Shown: piece by piece, positions 54,877-63,637 of the stretch | Position numbering within the stretch: the stretch's first letter is position 1 | How the letters are laid out: every line of letters begins with the position of its first letter | NCBI GenBank assembly: GCA_963790775.1 | Contig: CAWBPR010000008.1 | Location: 186,001-250,000, forward strand | From: JASJBU01 sp963790775 | Lineage (GTDB): Bacteria > Pseudomonadota > Gammaproteobacteria > Chromatiales > Chromatiaceae | Length of the DNA: 64,000 bases | Direction of reading: 5' to 3' | Translations under genes and position numbers: made by a program | The notes under the pieces: model-generated | The model's database searches: none | Told to the model about the DNA's origin: nothing | What the model saw: only the letters and a program-made list of their open reading frames with translations

Positions 54877-56019
54877 GCTGCCGCCACTTTCGCTCTACAT
54901 CCATATTCCATGGTGCGTGCACAAGTGTCCCTATTGTGACTTCAATTCACATGAGGCGACGGCTTCCTGTTGATGAGCCTGGTTACATTGATGCGTTACT
55001 CGCTGATCTCGCGCAGGATTTAGAGGGGATCACCCAACGCCCCCTGGAAAGCATCTTTATTGGCGGCGGAACGCCGAGTCTCTTCGCACCGCAAGCGATT
55101 GCACGATTGCTGGCGGGTGTAGCGGAGCGGATTGACTGTCCGCAGGGGATGGAGATCACCATGGAGGCGAATCCGGGGACCCTGGAAACAGCCAATTTTT
55201 CGGGTTACCGGGATGCAGGCGTCAACCGGCTCTCGATCGGTGTACAGAGTTTCGATGCGGATTGCCTCAAGTCGCTGGGACGCATCCATGGTCCTGATGA
55301 AGCCTACCGCGCGGCCGAGCGGGCCAGGCGAGGCAGGGTTTGAGCAGATCAATCTGGATCTGATGTTTGGGCTCCCCGGGCAATCCGCGCAGAGCGCCGA
55401 GAGGGATATCCGCAATGCTCTGGAACTGGATCCAGGGCACATCTCCTACTATCAGCTGACCCTCGAGCCGAATACCGCATTCCATCATGCGCCTCCCGCA
55501 TTGCCGGAGGAGGATCTGATCTGGCAGATCCAGGAGCGGGGCCAGTCGCTTCTCGGGCAAGCCGGTTATGCGCAGTATGAGATCTCCGCCTATGCAAAAG
55601 ATGGCCGTCAGTGCCGGCATAATCTGAATTATTGGACCTTTGGCGACTATCTGGGTATAGGCGCCGGCGCGCATGGCAAACATACCCTGCCGGCAGGGGG
55701 GATTCTGCGTACAGCCAAATGGCGCCACCCCAGGGATTATCTGTCCAACACATCGTCTGGCAAGTCAATACACAATAGCTGGAGCCCTACAGACGATGAA
55801 CTGCCACTTGAATTCATGATGAATCGGTTGAGGCTGCAGGATGGATTCAGTAGAGAGCAGTTCGAAAGTCGCACCGGACTGCCCTTTTCCACCGTGGCAG
55901 AGGTTATTCGGGAAGCTGTCTCGCTGGGATTTCTGAGTGATCGTTCAGGGCGGATAGCGTGCACCCATCAAGGCAGGTGTTATCTGAATGACCTGCTTGC
56001 CTTGTTTGTTCCTGGTTAG
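54857..56019 (+). pseudogene. hemW: HemW-like radical SAM protein, two frameshifts
   Basis: Three frames together cover one HemW, a radical-SAM haem chaperone formerly called oxygen-independent coproporphyrinogen oxidase. Segment 1 holds LSLYIHIPWCVHKCPYCDFNSHEA with the CxxxCxxC cluster motif, then runs into TGA at 54972. Segment 2 (DEPGYIDALLADL ... IFIGGGTPSLF ... MEANPGTLE ... RLSIGVQSF) ends at about 55341. Segment 3 runs from AGFEQINLDLMFGLPGQ to the C-terminus. Each junction shifts by one base; at the second, CGAGGCAGGG reads correctly as CGAGCAGGG. No other lesion was seen, so sequence error is as likely as decay. The start (ATG 54857 or GTG 54863) overlaps the TRAP gene. Confidence 0.85.
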
Positions 56020-56163
56020 TGCAGAAAAATCAATTAGTTAAGTTTTGCTGAAACGGGTCGATAGGAGTCAAACAGCCCGCCTGTAATTTCCTGTTTGTAG
56101 AGTGGTGGGACTTATTTAACCCCAGTAAGAACCTCTGCCGGGGTCGCCTCTCCCGGTTGAAGA

Positions 56164-59100
56164 TTGGAATCAGCCTCGATCACGCAACTTAAAACAAAAA
56201 TCCTGCTGGTCATGGCGGTAATCTTTCTGGTCCATTTCTGATTGTGGGCTATGTAGGGTTGCGTCAGATCGAGTCTGATGTGATTGAAGATATCCGTGAT
56301 CAGGCGCGGACGGTTCGCGGTATGCTGATGTCGCTGCGGGATGTCTATCAAGAACAATTTGTAGAGCACCAGATTCCTGTCAATGAGCAGACCCTCGGTT
56401 TCCTGCCTGCGCATTCCATCAGCCGTATCTCCGATGAATTCCGTGCATGGGTGGAGACAGGCTTGTCTTTCAATAATGTCTCTGACTACCCCTATCACCC
56501 GTGAAATATTGCAGATGAGATAGAGATACAGGCGTTAGCCTGGTTCCGGGAGCATGATGAAGAAAAGGAACGGTTTGTTCCTTATGTGAATGAATCAGGT
56601 GAGTTCTATTACCACTTTTCACAGCCAATCTGGTTTAAACCCGCTGTCTGAAGTGACATGGTGAGGAGGATTCAATGCCTGCCGGTATCAGGGGTAACGA
56701 CTCGAATCGGCATGTCTACGAGTTGGGAGATCTGCGTGGGGTGATGAGCATCAAACTGCCTGCTGAGGTTATTGATGCGCGTGTTGCCGCTCAATTACTG
56801 CAAAATGTAGTGACTCATTTGTCAGGTTTTGTGATTGCCTTTCTGCTGCTCTCTTGGTTGTTGAATAGAACGGTGTTTGCTCCTATCTCAGTTTTGCAGA
56901 ATGCCACCAAGCTGATCGCGTGGGGTGATTATTCTGCCAGGTCTGCGCTGGGTGGTAAGGATGAAATAGCGGAAGTCTCCAGGGTATTCGACAGCATGGC
57001 GGTAAAAATAGCTGAACGGGAACATGCCTTGAGTGTGCAAAAAGCGCTGAATTCAGCTTTGTCTCAGACCAACAAGGCGATAATCAGAGTGGATTCGCCG
57101 GATCTGTTGTACGAGAACGTTTGCCGCATTGCGATTGAATACGGCGGCCTCAACTTTGCCTGGATAGGCGTGCTGGATGAGACATTGTGAGAGGTCAGGC
57201 CGGTTGCCAGTGCAGGACAGATATTGACATTGAAGTATGAAGTCTTTGTTCTCGATCCGCATTCTGAATTCAGCAGCAGTCCAATCACCAGCGCAGTGCT
57301 TACCAACCAGCCGGTCATCTTGCATGATTTCACCCAAGATATTGAGACTTTACCCTGTTATGAGCGGGTTGCAGATAGTGAAGCCGGATCGATGGCGGTC
57401 TTTCCCATCAGGGATGGGGAGCTGATTTCAGGGGGTTTCTGCCTTTATTCCAATGCGACCTATTATTTTGATGCCGTGATTCAATCGTTGCTGACTGAAA
57501 TGGCGTCAGATGTGACATTTGCGGTGAAAAATTACCGACAGGCGGAAGCCGGCCGCATCGCGCATTGGAAACTCGAAGAGTCTTCAAAAGCGCTCGCCAA
57601 ACTCAATAATCAGATGCGGCTGCTGTTGGAATCGACTGGCGAGGGTATCTTCGGGGTGGATTTAGAGGGGCGCTGAACTTTTGTCAACCAGGCGGCACTG
57701 GTCAATTGTGGAGTTACCAGAGACGAGGTTCTCGGCGTGTCGATGCATGAACTGGTGCATCACAGTTTCAGTGATGGCGATCCATTTCCAGTCGAACTGA
57801 GCGCAATACATCAAGTATTAACAACAGGAAAACATAAAAAGGAGGTGGAAGAGATTTTCTGGTGTAAGAACGGTGAATCTTTTCCTGTCGAATATTCAAG
57901 TTATCCAATTCTTGAGAATGGTGAAGTGACAGGTGCGGTGACGGTATTTCGGGATATAACAGAACGGAATGAAATGAATCAGCAGATGAATTTCCTGGCT
58001 ATGGATGATCCGTTGACGCGGCTGATGAATCGCTATGCCTTCGATAAACAGTTAAAAATTATAATAGAGGAGGCCAGGCACAACAATACAGAGCATGCGC
58101 TTTGTTACATGGAGTTGATGACACTTGTGGTCATGTTGAGGGTGACGCCATGCTGCAGATGCTTGCCCAGTTATTACAGGGAACCCTGCGTCAAACAGAC
58201 ACTCTGGCGCGGTTGGGTGGTGATGAGTTTGGCCTGCTTCTAGAGTCTTGTTCCCTTGAGCAGGCCTACCTTATTGCCAAAAAAGGTTTGCAGAGAAACC
58301 AAGGAATTTCGCTTTTCCTGGGAAGGGAAAAACTTTACTGCAGGCATGAGTGTCGGCGTTGTCTCCATTGGGCCGGAGACTCTCAGCGCCCAGAAGGCAT
58401 TGAGTGAGGCGGATGCCGCCTGTTATGTCGCAAAGGACATGGGGCGTAATCGTGTCCATGTGTATCGGGACTTTGACGAAGCGGTTGCGAGACGCCAGGG
58501 GGAGATGAGGTGGGTCTCGGAGATTCAGGCCGCTATGGAAGAGAATCGACTGAATCTCAATTTCCAGACAATCCGGCAGATGGATCATAAATATGGGATG
58601 CAGAATCACTTCGAAATCCTGCTGCGAATGACTGACAGTGATGGACGGCAAATTGCTCCGGGGAGTTTTATCCCGGCAGCTGAACGTTACAATTTGATGG
58701 GTTTATTAGACCGCTGGGTTATCAAAACACCTTTGCGTGGCTCGCTGAAAATCCTCACAGGCTTGAGCGGATTGGCCTATGTGCAATTAATCTCTCCGGC
58801 CAGTCTCTGGGTGATGGCAATTTACATGAATTTATTATTGAAGAACGCCGGCGACACCAACTGCCGGCCGAAAAAATATGTTTTGAAGTCACGGAAACCG
58901 CCGCAGTAAGCAGCCTGGATCGGGCGATACATTTTATGGGGCTGTTAAAAAAATAGGTTTTCGTTTTGCGCTGGACGATTTTGGGACTGGCATGTCGTCT
59001 TTTACCTATTTAAAAAACATGCCGGTGGATTTTCTCAAGATAGACGGTAGTTTTGTAAAAGATATATTGCCAGATCCAGTAGACCGAGCGATGGTGGATT

Positions 59101-59257
59101 CGATCAATAAAATTGGCCATCTGATGGGCCTGGAGACGATTGCTGAATACGTCGAAAATGCAAGCATCCTGGAAGAATTAAAAAAATAGGCGTTGGATAT
59201 GCCTAAGGATATGGCATTGCGAAGCCGCAATCCTTTGAGCAGGAGACTTTTGTCTAG
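56164..59257 (+). pseudogene. Decayed haem-sensor with GAF, PAS, GGDEF and EAL domains
   Basis: The remains of one large membrane signalling protein. In order: an N-terminal helix, a DUF3365/Tll0287-like periplasmic domain ending in a haem motif, a second helix with HAMP (about 56800-57010), GAF (57070-57540), PAS (57610-57970), GGDEF (58000-58460) and EAL (58500-59250). Lesions include TGA at 56502, 57188 and 57674, and TGA at 56654 in place of the second Cys of C-L-K-C-H. There are one-base losses near 56239, 56645, 58735, 58943 and 59182, and a one-base gain near 58280. About 20 bases are lost near 58115, removing the DxDxFKxxN region, and CAA became TAA in YAQGYG. It cannot make an intact protein. 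Confidence 0.85.
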
Positions 59258-59503
59258 GTGTGTTCAGAACAAATCTATGCGGTATGAACACCAGACCTGC
59301 GAAGCAGGTTAATAACCTGATCCGCTATTATAAAAGTATTAGGCTGTGCTGGGTTTTGGTGATTCAGTGGTAATGCCAGAAACACTAATCAGATGAGTGC
59401 TTCTGGCTTACCTGCGCACCGGGCGTGCAAATCCAGTTTGCTGGGGATAGCTATAGCATATTGCTTGATATGGTTAATTTACCCATTTTCGATGAGTGGC
59501 CAG

Positions 59504-59959
59504 TCAATCAACTTTGCACTGCTCGAAAAATTTTTCCAATCCTACTTCCTCGGCATAAGACTTAAGTGCTTTGGGTCTGGGGCCTTTTTCCTTCACCTCG
59601 AATACGGTATCGGGCGAACTCGGGATATTTGAGTATTTGCCGGCTGGTATTCTGATGGTGGTTTTTGTCTTTATGATCTTCTTGCGCTTTTTTGTCGCAG
59701 CCTTCCGTTTGACGGTTTTTACTTCGGATTTAGGCGCCGTGGCCTGCTCCTTATCCAGTTTGGTGATAAGTCTGCGGACTGTCTTGTAATTAAATCGGAT
59801 AAAAGATTCAAAAGAGAGGCCGGCGTCTTCAAGAATTTTTAGTATCTTTTGTTGGGTGTCTACAAGCGCCTGCTTTTCTTTTTCTTCTTTTTCCTGCAGT
59901 TTTTCCAGCCTTAAAATGCGAGCGCGCAGGGATTCAATTTCTTTTTTTCTGGTTGCCAT
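59504..59959 (-). CDS. Divergent H-NS-like nucleoid protein
   Basis: 151 residues. The N-terminal 45 form a charged coiled coil (KEIESLRARILRLEKLQEKEEKEK). A lysine-rich linker follows. The C-terminal part KYSNIPSSPDTVFEVKEKGPRPKALK parallels the H-NS DNA-binding region KYRxPxxPxxTWSGRGRRPKWL in spacing, but the GRGR-type loop reads KEKGPRP and the tryptophans are lost. Likely an H-NS-family relative with altered DNA contacts. It is divergent from the Rof-like gene across an AT-rich gap of about 260 bases. Confidence 0.65.
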   Translation of the reverse strand: MATRKKEIESLRARILRLEKLQEKEEKEKQALVDTQQKILKILEDAGLSFESFIRFNYKTVRRLITKLDKEQATAPKSEVKTVKRKAATKKRKKIIKTKTTIRIPAGKYSNIPSSPDTVFEVKEKGPRPKALKSYAEEVGLEKFFEQCKVD

Positions 59960-60223
59960 ATTCGTTTTTTATTCAGATGGTAATTATTGTGTGGGCGAAT
60001 TTTAAAATGATTCCGGTAAAATTAACAATACTAATGACGATTTCAAATAATAATTACTGAGATACTGTGTAATTAAGAAATTTAATTTCCATAAAAATAT
60101 ATTTTCTTTTAACCGGACTCGAAAATAGCGTGGTTAGTATTTAATTGAATGAGGTACTGATAGCCTGAGATTCGTAATCGATTGGCCGTTTAGTTTGGTC
60201 TGTGGTGTTGAATAACCTAGTTA

Positions 60224-60529
60224 ATGAGAAATGAATGTGCTGACAATCTTTATGTGGGGATGAACGGCTTGAGTGCATACAATCCGATTGCCTGTACATT
60301 ACACGAGCATTATCAGCTTGCAGTAATCAAGCAGGCCAGGCTGATTTTACTGTGGCGCGATGAGGATGGTGTCGAGCGCAGGGAGCGCATTTGCCCGATA
60401 GATGTCTATACACGGAGCAAGGCAGAATATCTTCTTGCTGCTACGGAAAACAGCGCAGAACTCGAAATCCGATTAGATTGGATTCGTGAAGCGAGATGGG
60501 CAATTGATGGTAAATTACTGGGCGTATAA
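60224..60529 (+). CDS. Rho-binding antiterminator (Rof/YaeO) family protein
   Basis: 101 residues. The Rof core is visible: YNPIACTLHEHYQLAVIKQARLIL, a turn, then CPIDVYTRSKAEYLLAATEN and EIRLDWIREA. E. coli Rof binds Rho and blocks its RNA entry, reducing termination. The start at 60224 lacks a good ribosome-binding site; an internal ATG at 60260 would also preserve the domain. Neighbours give no functional link. Confidence 0.8.
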   Translation: MRNECADNLYVGMNGLSAYNPIACTLHEHYQLAVIKQARLILLWRDEDGVERRERICPIDVYTRSKAEYLLAATENSAELEIRLDWIREARWAIDGKLLGV

Positions 60530-60702
60530 CTATGTAGTCAATTAACCGTCTTGGCAAAATATTCATTCTATCTATCTGATATATATAAACAAGAATGCAC
60601 TGAAGCCGCATATAAGTGGAAAATTTCAGGAAAGTTGTTCCGGGACGCAATTCGTTGATCTGTGGTAGTTTCACCTCATAAGGCTACATGAGGTGCGGTG
60701 CG

Positions 60703-61053
60703 ATGAAAGAGGTAGATTTCAGTACGCTCGATTTTGACTCTATGAGTCTGATGGCGAAAGATGATCCAGCCGAGTTTGAGCGACTGCGCCAGTCGGCAAT
60801 TGATGAGCTCATCGAGAGTGCGCCAAGAGAGCGCCAGCAGCGCTTAAGATGTCTTCAGTGGCGTATCGATCAGGAGCGACGCAACTGCAGTCCTTTAAGC
60901 GCCTGCCTGAAGATCTCTAAAATGATGTGGGATCACCTGGTGAGTTCTGAGGGTCTATTGGGCCTTCAGCAGCGCAAGTTGTTTGCGGATGCCAGGGCCG
61001 ACCACGAGACGGCCAGGGTCATCCGTTTTCCCGTACTTACGCACCGTCACTGA
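60703..61053 (+). CDS. DUF3135-family protein
   Basis: 116 residues from the ATG at 60703, preceded by GAGGTG; the frame is open to an ATG at 60688. The family pattern is FDSMSLMAKDDPAEFERLRQ, then a helix ending QQRLRCLQWRIDQERRNCSPLSACLKIS. All-helical, soluble, function unknown. It lies just upstream of the rpmE promoter. Confidence 0.75.
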   Translation: MKEVDFSTLDFDSMSLMAKDDPAEFERLRQSAIDELIESAPRERQQRLRCLQWRIDQERRNCSPLSACLKISKMMWDHLVSSEGLLGLQQRKLFADARADHETARVIRFPVLTHRH

Positions 61054-61082
61054 GGTCTTGCTTGCCTTGGTGCAGGAATTCT

Positions 61083-61088
61083 TATAAT
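61083..61088 (+). promoter_or_regulatory. Putative rpmE -10 element
   Basis: A perfect TATAAT at 61083-61088. The best upstream -35 candidates (TTGCTT at 61058, TTGCCT at 61062) give spacings of 19 and 15 bases, so the promoter call rests mainly on the -10 box and its position about 60 bases before rpmE. Confidence 0.45.
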
Positions 61089-61147
61089 ATTGCGCGCCTT
61101 CGCAATGCCCCTTAAAGGGCGGTAATCTATTTTTGAGTGGTCTGTGT

Positions 61148-61351
61148 ATGAAAGCGGATATCCATCCTAAGTATGAGGATATAAAGGTCGTTTGCAGTTG
61201 TGGCAATGAGTTTGTCACCCGTTCGACGCTGGGTGAAAAAGAACTTCATGTTGAGGTTTGTTCCTCCTGCCACCCTTTTTACACCGGTAAACAAAAGATT
61301 GTTGATACCGCCGGTCGGGTTGATAAGTTCCGTAAGAAATACCAGCGCTGA
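61148..61351 (+). CDS. rpmE: 50S ribosomal protein L31
   Basis: 67 residues from the ATG at 61148 (MKADIHPKYEDIKVVCSCGNEF); the frame is open five codons further up. This is the zinc-binding type, with CSCG and CSSCHPFYTGKQKIVDTAGRVDKF. L31 is part of the bridge between ribosomal subunits. A strong terminator about 57 bases after the stop shows it is transcribed alone. Confidence 0.97.
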   Translation: MKADIHPKYEDIKVVCSCGNEFVTRSTLGEKELHVEVCSSCHPFYTGKQKIVDTAGRVDKFRKKYQR

Positions 61352-61399
61352 GTCACTGGCTGTGGCGCTTGCCGCAAGCGTTACATGGTGAGTGTAGGG

Positions 61400-62197
61400 A
61401 TGAAATTCACTAAAAAGGCCCCGCTTAGCGGGGCCTTTTTAGTGATTCCCGGTCTACTTTCTTTCTTTTATACATCGATTTCAGCAGCTGTCTGCAGCGT
61501 TTTAAAACAGGGAACGCCGGTCGAGGTTGTCTTCGCCTACGACGGCGACACCCTACAGCTGGCAGATGGCCGTAAAGTCAGATTGATTGGTATCAATACG
61601 CCCGAAATCGGCCGTCAAGGCCAACCGGACGAGTCCGGGTCGGTGGCCGCTAAACAGCGGCTGACTGCGATCTTAAGAGCCAGCAACAACCAAATCTTCC
61701 TTAAGGCCGGGACTGAACTGCAGGACCGCTATAAGCGATATCTGGCGCACCCCTACAACACTCAAGGTCGTAATATTACTGAGATGCTGCTCAGTGAAGG
61801 TTTGGGGTATGCGGTTCAAATTCCACCGAACCTCTCTGGTCTTGAGTGTTACAGGGAGGCGGAACAGTCTGCCAGGGCAAGGCGTCTGGGGGTCTGGAAG
61901 CGGAGCATTCATGCGCTGGACGTGAACGATATGAATGGTCAGGAAGAAGGTTTTTTTCATATCCAGGGTGAGGTTGGACGGATAGGTAAGAGCCGGCGTT
62001 CACTTTGGTTGAATCTCAAGTCGGGCCCGTCACTGCGTATCGACTGGTCAGACTGGCATCTATTCAGCAAATGGCGCATGGATGAGTTGGAAGGCAGGCG
62101 GCTAGCGGTGCGCGGCTGGGTCTACCACCGTAATGGCCAACAGCGCATGCAGGTGCAGCATCCCGCCTCCGTCGAGTGGTTGGACAAGGAAACCTGA
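61400..62197 (+). CDS. Exported thermonuclease-family (SNase-like) nuclease
   Basis: 265 residues from the ATG at 61400. A hydrophobic leader (GAFLVIPGLLSFFYTSISAAVC) precedes a staphylococcal-nuclease domain: AYDGDTLQLADGRKVRLIGINTPEIG and DRYKRYLA. The catalytic-region Arg and Glu are present, and the Asp of the usual IDTPE is Asn (GINTPE), a variant I recall from other bacterial members. About 90 residues follow the nuclease domain and look like an OB-type beta segment. The first codons coincide with the rpmE terminator hairpin. A GTG at 61442, just beyond it, is an alternative start that keeps most of the leader. Confidence 0.85.
   Translation: MKFTKKAPLSGAFLVIPGLLSFFYTSISAAVCSVLKQGTPVEVVFAYDGDTLQLADGRKVRLIGINTPEIGRQGQPDESGSVAAKQRLTAILRASNNQIFLKAGTELQDRYKRYLAHPYNTQGRNITEMLLSEGLGYAVQIPPNLSGLECYREAEQSARARRLGVWKRSIHALDVNDMNGQEEGFFHIQGEVGRIGKSRRSLWLNLKSGPSLRIDWSDWHLFSKWRMDELEGRRLAVRGWVYHRNGQQRMQVQHPASVEWLDKET
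61408..61444 (+). terminator. rpmE terminator overlapping the nuclease start
   Basis: A perfect 17-bp stem with loop TTA: CACTAAAAAGGCCCCGC pairs with its exact complement GCGGGGCCTTTTTAGTG. With A-tract and T-tract inside the stem it works in both directions. It lies 57 bases past rpmE and inside codons 3-15 of the predicted nuclease. Confidence 0.9.
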
Positions 62198-62355
62198 AAA
62201 ATAATTATTTCCACAGGGTGTTCCGCCCTTTAACTGTCAAGTGTGAATAGGCTAATCTAGCCACCCAACCAATTATCGGCTTGCCTTAGTTGCGAGAGCC
62301 ATTCCGGCGCTCGAGGAAGAGCGGGTCAAAGCTAAAACAACCCAGGAGTAGCCAA

Positions 62356-63477
62356 ATGCCCAAATCTATTGGAATTCTGACCGCAGGTGGTGATAGTCCG
62401 GGGCTCAATGCAGCCATCCGGGGCGTCGGAAAGGCTGTGCAGGGTTCCTATGACATGCAACTGATAGGCTTCAGGGACGGGTTTCGCGGCCTGGTTGAAA
62501 ACCGAATTATTCGTCTGGATAGCGGCATGCTGTCAGGGATTCTTACCAAGGGCGGGACCATTCTCGGCACCAGTCGGGATAAGCCTCACCGCATGATGTT
62601 CAACGGTAAGAGGCAGGATATGACGGATGTGATCGTTGAAAACTATGCAGCTAACCAACTGGATGCCCTGGTTTGCGTGGGGGGCGGGGGAACACAGAAA
62701 AATGCCCTGCAGTTGGCAGAAAAAGGTTTGAATATCATAACGCTGCCTAAAACGATCGATAATGACGTTGCGTATACCGATACAACGTTCGGGTTTGATA
62801 CCGCGTTAGGCATTGCGACCGATGCCATCGACCGATTGCACAGTACCGCACATAGCCACCATCGGATTATCGTGGTTGAGATAATGGGGCATCGCGCCGG
62901 CTGGTTGGCCCTCGGCGCAGGCATTGCAGGCGGCGCAGATGTCATTCTGTTGCCTGAGATCGGCTACAAAATAGAAAGCGTGGCCGATGCAATCAGAGGC
63001 AGGGTGCAAAGTGGCAAGCCCTTCAGTATCGTGGCTGTGGCGGAAGGGGCACTGCCTGAAGATCAGAGTAAGCGACTCAAGGCGGCTCAGGAGCTCAAAC
63101 TGTCGGCCACCGATAAAAAAGAGCGGAAGCGCGCGAAGCTGGAACTGGCAGAGCTGGTGGTGGCCAACGACCACCATACGGTTAAGCTGGCGCGGCAGTT
63201 GGAGGAGCTGACGGGGCTGGAGTCAAGGGTCACGATCCTTGGCCACCTGCAGCGAGGCGGCACCCCCTCAGCGGCTGACCGGCTGCTGGCCACGCGACTC
63301 GGCACCGCTTGTGCCGACCTGATCCATGATGGTCAGTTTGGCGTGATGGTCGCTTCTCAGGGTGAGCGGGCAGTGCCGGTCCCGCTGACAGAGGTGGCGG
63401 GTAACAAAAAACTGGTGCCTATGGATCATCCTTGGGTCATCAGTGCAAAAAGAGTAGGCACGGCTTTTGGCGACTGA
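62356..63477 (+). CDS. 6-phosphofructokinase of atypical type, possibly PPi-using
   Basis: 373 residues from the ATG at 62356, after AGGAG; the frame is open 22 codons upstream. The family core is clear: GILTAGGDSPGLNAAIRG, KGGTILGTSR, TLPKTIDNDV, EIMGHRAGWLALGAG and HLQRGGTPSAADRLLATRLG. At the donor site ATP enzymes have GGDG and PPi enzymes GGDD; this protein has GGGGT. The later position that separates Gly (ATP) from Lys (PPi) is Lys (PKTIDND). Donor choice is therefore not decided by sequence alone; the Lys favours pyrophosphate. Intact. Confidence 0.9.
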   Translation: MPKSIGILTAGGDSPGLNAAIRGVGKAVQGSYDMQLIGFRDGFRGLVENRIIRLDSGMLSGILTKGGTILGTSRDKPHRMMFNGKRQDMTDVIVENYAANQLDALVCVGGGGTQKNALQLAEKGLNIITLPKTIDNDVAYTDTTFGFDTALGIATDAIDRLHSTAHSHHRIIVVEIMGHRAGWLALGAGIAGGADVILLPEIGYKIESVADAIRGRVQSGKPFSIVAVAEGALPEDQSKRLKAAQELKLSATDKKERKRAKLELAELVVANDHHTVKLARQLEELTGLESRVTILGHLQRGGTPSAADRLLATRLGTACADLIHDGQFGVMVASQGERAVPVPLTEVAGNKKLVPMDHPWVISAKRVGTAFGD

Positions 63478-63637
63478 GCGCATCTGGAGCGGGGTGCGTA
63501 TAATTTAGTCACGTCAATGAGCATTTTATGGCCTTAATATTGACCGCCATCAATAGATGATGCTGGTTTCCACTCAGAGCGTTAGAGGTTCGATGTTAAA
63601 ATTCCACTCAGGAAATTATTTTGATTAAGGAATGGCC

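Noticed and set aside
56654..56656. TGA within C-L-K-(TGA)-H as a possible selenocysteine or recoded cysteine
   Set aside because: Other in-frame stops in the same gene replace Arg, Gly and Gln codons, one is TAA, and there are frameshifts and a deletion. TGA is also used as a normal stop throughout the window (for example atpD).
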